From contig DATMLO010000025.1 in NCBI GenBank assembly GCA_035570495.1, positions 1 through 64,000 of the forward strand: 64,000 nucleotides of DNA, written 5' to 3'. The translations under genes and the position numbers were made by a program. The notes under the pieces were generated by a model, which searched no databases, was not told the DNA's origin, and was given only the letters and a program-made list of their open reading frames with translations. Of this stretch, positions 61,815 through 64,000 are shown piece by piece (position 1 is the first letter of the stretch; the number at the start of each line of letters is the position of its first letter). This stretch comes from DATARH01 sp035570495. GTDB taxonomy: Bacteria; Pseudomonadota; Alphaproteobacteria; ATCC43930; CGMCC-115725.

Positions 61815-62645
61815 ATGAGTGACGCACCCAGGTTGGGCCCCGGGTTAAGCGCGCCCGAAGTTCACCTGCTGATCAACATGCCGCGCTGGGATGCGCCGCT
61901 GGCGTTGAAAGTCGGCTTTATGGGGCTTGTGGCGCAGGGAATCCTGCGACTGGAGATAGAGGAGCGACCCGGTATCTTCCGTACCCGGCGCGTGCCGCAT
62001 TTACGGGTGGCGCCGGTTTTGCCGTCGCCGCTGCCGCCGGTCGCGGCGTCGCTCATCAGCATGGTGCGTGCCGCCGAGCCCGACGGAGACCTCAAGACCG
62101 TGCTGCGTCATTGTCATATCGACTATCACCAGACATTGAGCGGCTTTATCAAGGACTGCATCGGGCCGGCGCTGGTGGCGCGCGGTCTTGCCGTATCGGA
62201 ACGCGCGCGGGCGCTCGGCATCTTCCCTTACAACCGCTTCGTCTGTACCCCGGCGGGCCAGACGGAGAGAGCGCGGCTCCTGGGCCTGATGCACGAGGCC
62301 AAAACCGTGCCGGCCATACTCGAGAGCGACCCGGCCAAGGCCGCCGCGCTGATCGCCGCGCTGGGCAGCGCTTTTCTCCTCGTCGAGGAGCTGAAGCCGC
62401 ACTACCCGGAACTCGAAAAGGCGATGCGGAAGTACGACAGCAGCGGCAGCGGCGGCGACGGTGGCGGCTATTATTTTCCCGACGGCGAGACCTCCGGCAT
62501 CGGAGATGGAGACTTCTGCTTCGATTTCGGCCATCTCGATTTCGCCTGCTTCGATTCGGGGGCTTTCGACAGCTTCGACGCCGGATTCTCGGACGGCGGC
62601 GGTGGAGACGGTGGTGGCGGAGATGGCGGCGGTGGTGGGTGCTGA
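61815..62645 (+). CDS. TIGR04222-like protein with Gly-rich C-terminal tail
   Basis: A 276-residue protein, ATG 61815 behind GAGGA. LSAPEVHLLINMPRWDAPLA begins an alpha-helical domain seen in TIGR04222-type proteins. The last ~65 residues are Gly, Asp, Ser and Phe-rich, ending DGGGGDGGGGDGGGGGC, so the final residue is Cys. In relatives such Gly-rich Cys-tailed ends are common but without known role. No membrane segment is obvious here, unlike many relatives. Family call tentative. Confidence 0.6.
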   Translation: MSDAPRLGPGLSAPEVHLLINMPRWDAPLALKVGFMGLVAQGILRLEIEERPGIFRTRRVPHLRVAPVLPSPLPPVAASLISMVRAAEPDGDLKTVLRHCHIDYHQTLSGFIKDCIGPALVARGLAVSERARALGIFPYNRFVCTPAGQTERARLLGLMHEAKTVPAILESDPAKAAALIAALGSAFLLVEELKPHYPELEKAMRKYDSSGSGGDGGGYYFPDGETSGIGDGDFCFDFGHLDFACFDSGAFDSFDAGFSDGGGGDGGGGDGGGGGC

Positions 62646-62716
62646 GCGAGGGAATGCTGGGTGCCGGGCGGCGATGCGGTAAAAGGAAGCGCCGCCGCAG
62701 CTGAATGGAATTCCCC

Positions 62717-64000
62717 ATGCGCCGTTTTTTTGTCGGGTTTTTCGCCGTCGTCGGAATTATCGCCTTTGTCGGCTTTCTCGGTCTCGTCGCGCTGACCGTT
62801 AGCCTGGTGAAATACGCCGGCAAAGCGGCGCCGCTGCCGCAGTCGATCGTGCTCACCGCCGATCTTACCGGCGGCCTCGCTGACAAGCCCGATCCGGACC
62901 CGATGGCTCGCCTGCTGTTCGACGAGAAGGGCACGCTGCGCGACTTTGTCGATGCGGTCGACCGTGCCGCCGACGACCCGCGGGTGAAGGGTCTTTACCT
63001 CGAACTCGGCGACGATTCGCTGGGTCTCGCGAAGACGCAGCAGGTGCGCGACACGATCGCCCACTTCCGCGCCAAGGGGAAATACGCCGTCGCTTTTGCC
63101 GACACGTTTGGCGAGGGCGACCCCGGCACGCGGCCCTATTACCTGGCGACCGCGTGCGACGAGATTTGGCTGCAGCCGCTGGGCGAGGTCAGCCTCACCG
63201 GGTTGCGCAGCGAGACGCCATTCCTCAAAGGGCTGCTCGACAAGCTCGGCATCGCCGCCGATTTCGATCATCGCGAGGAATTCAAGACGGCGATGAACAG
63301 CCTCACCGAGACGCAGATGACCGCGCCGCAGCGCGAGGAGGTCGAGGGGCTGCTGACTTCGATCTGGGGCCAGATCGCCGGCGACATCGCCAAGGCGCGC
63401 AATCTGAGCCCGGAGCGCATCACGGCGCTGGCCGATCGCGCGCCCTTGCTCGCCGACGAGGCGCAACCATTGGGTCTTGTCGACAAGCTCGGCTATCGCG
63501 ATCAGGCGCTGGCCGAGGCGCGCGCCCATGGCGGCGACAGTGCGCGGCTGATGAACTTTAGCAAATACTTCAAGGCCGCCGGCCGGCCGCATGCCAGCGG
63601 CAGCCGGATCGCGCTGATCTATGGCACCGGGCTCATCACCCGTGGCGGCAGCGCCGCCGGTGTGTTCGCCGACGAGGATCAGTTCACCGCGCGCTCGATC
63701 GGGCGCGCCTTTGCCGCCGCGACGCGCGACAAGGACGTGCGGGCGATCGTCTTCCGCATCGACAGCCCTGGCGGCTCGGCGACCGCGTCGGAAACGATCT
63801 GGCGCAACGTCGCGGAGGCGCGCCGCGCCGGCAAGCCGGTTATCGTCTCGATGGGCGACGTCGCCGCCTCGGGCGGGTATTACGTCGCCGCGCCGGCCGA
63901 CAAGATCGTCGCCGAGCCGGCGACCTTGACCGGTTCGATCGGCGTGCTTGCCGGCAAGCTGGTGCTTGGCGGGTTGATGCAAAAACTCGGCGTCACCACC
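62717..64000 (+). CDS. sppA: signal peptide peptidase SppA, 67K type (3' end outside window)
   Basis: The first 428 residues of a membrane serine protease; the frame is open to the window end. MRRFFVGFFAVVGIIAFVGF is the membrane anchor. The catalytic Lys is K190 in HREEFKTAMNSLTE, and the nucleophile is S385 in DVAASGGYYVAAPADKIVAE, so the Lys and Ser lie in separate homologous halves as in the E. coli protein. DSPGGSATASE precedes it. SppA degrades signal peptides left after secretion. ATG 62717 starts the membrane segment; ATG 62705 is four codons earlier. Confidence 0.92.
   Translation, partial: MRRFFVGFFAVVGIIAFVGFLGLVALTVSLVKYAGKAAPLPQSIVLTADLTGGLADKPDPDPMARLLFDEKGTLRDFVDAVDRAADDPRVKGLYLELGDDSLGLAKTQQVRDTIAHFRAKGKYAVAFADTFGEGDPGTRPYYLATACDEIWLQPLGEVSLTGLRSETPFLKGLLDKLGIAADFDHREEFKTAMNSLTETQMTAPQREEVEGLLTSIWGQIAGDIAKARNLSPERITALADRAPLLADEAQPLGLVDKLGYRDQALAEARAHGGDSARLMNFSKYFKAAGRPHASGSRIALIYGTGLITRGGSAAGVFADEDQFTARSIGRAFAAATRDKDVRAIVFRIDSPGGSATASETIWRNVAEARRAGKPVIVSMGDVAASGGYYVAAPADKIVAEPATLTGSIGVLAGKLVLGGLMQKLGVTT

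Noticed and set aside
62471..63982. Minus-strand open frame of 503 codons
   Set aside because: Antisense to sppA and the Gly-rich protein, both supported by motifs.

Overview
The window is high-GC proteobacterial chromosome, most likely from an alphaproteobacterium of the Rhodospirillales/Hyphomicrobiales type. Supporting this are the histone-deacetylase-like / xseB / ispA / dxs / tlyA gene order, the OmpA-fusion barrel porin, the intergenic hairpin repeats, and rpmI-rplT-pheST lying apart from thrS-infC. The genus cannot be fixed from sequence alone.

The left third (1 to about 23150) is accessory DNA. It holds the 3' end of an epoxide hydrolase; a run of exported proteins (Tat-type hydrolase, duplicated DUF305 protein, two beta-propellers); a glyoxalase-fold protein; a broken thioredoxin-like gene; two cytochrome P460 paralogues around a broken nitrilase; a sensory pair (MEDS protein plus hybrid histidine kinase); an XRE regulator; an IS remnant with intact ends and an 8-bp target duplication; an FAD oxidoreductase; a divergent LysR/MFS pair; an orphan protein; and a three-gene integrase module. 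It ends at a tRNA-Glu gene whose 3' end faces the integrase, so I read it as a decaying genomic island. At least five gene remnants and four copies of a 66-bp dispersed repeat support that reading.

From 23 to 64 kb the window is mostly core genome. It contains yajQ, sugar/envelope enzymes, the isoprenoid block (xseB, ispA, dxs, tlyA), a minus-strand catabolic block (glyoxalase-fold protein, maleylacetoacetate isomerase, enoyl-CoA hydratase, a frameshifted acyl-CoA synthetase, RidA, Rieske oxygenase), pepN, an OmpA-type porin and a flavin/2Fe-2S reductase. Translation genes follow (pheT, pheS, rplT, rpmI on minus; thrS and infC on plus), along with four glycosyltransferases, a ghrA-like dehydrogenase, a Phd/VapC toxin-antitoxin pair, an M17 aminopeptidase, an amidase, a Gly-rich-tailed protein and the 5' part of sppA.

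The strongest regulatory observation is a complete-looking ribosome-mediated attenuator in front of thrS: a promoter, a 17-residue leader peptide with seven threonines, a mutually exclusive antiterminator arm and a terminator with a T run. Just downstream, infC can only start its full-length protein at an AUA codon. Several other genes carry frameshifts that could be real decay, phase variation (a C7 tract at 48966) or sequencing error.
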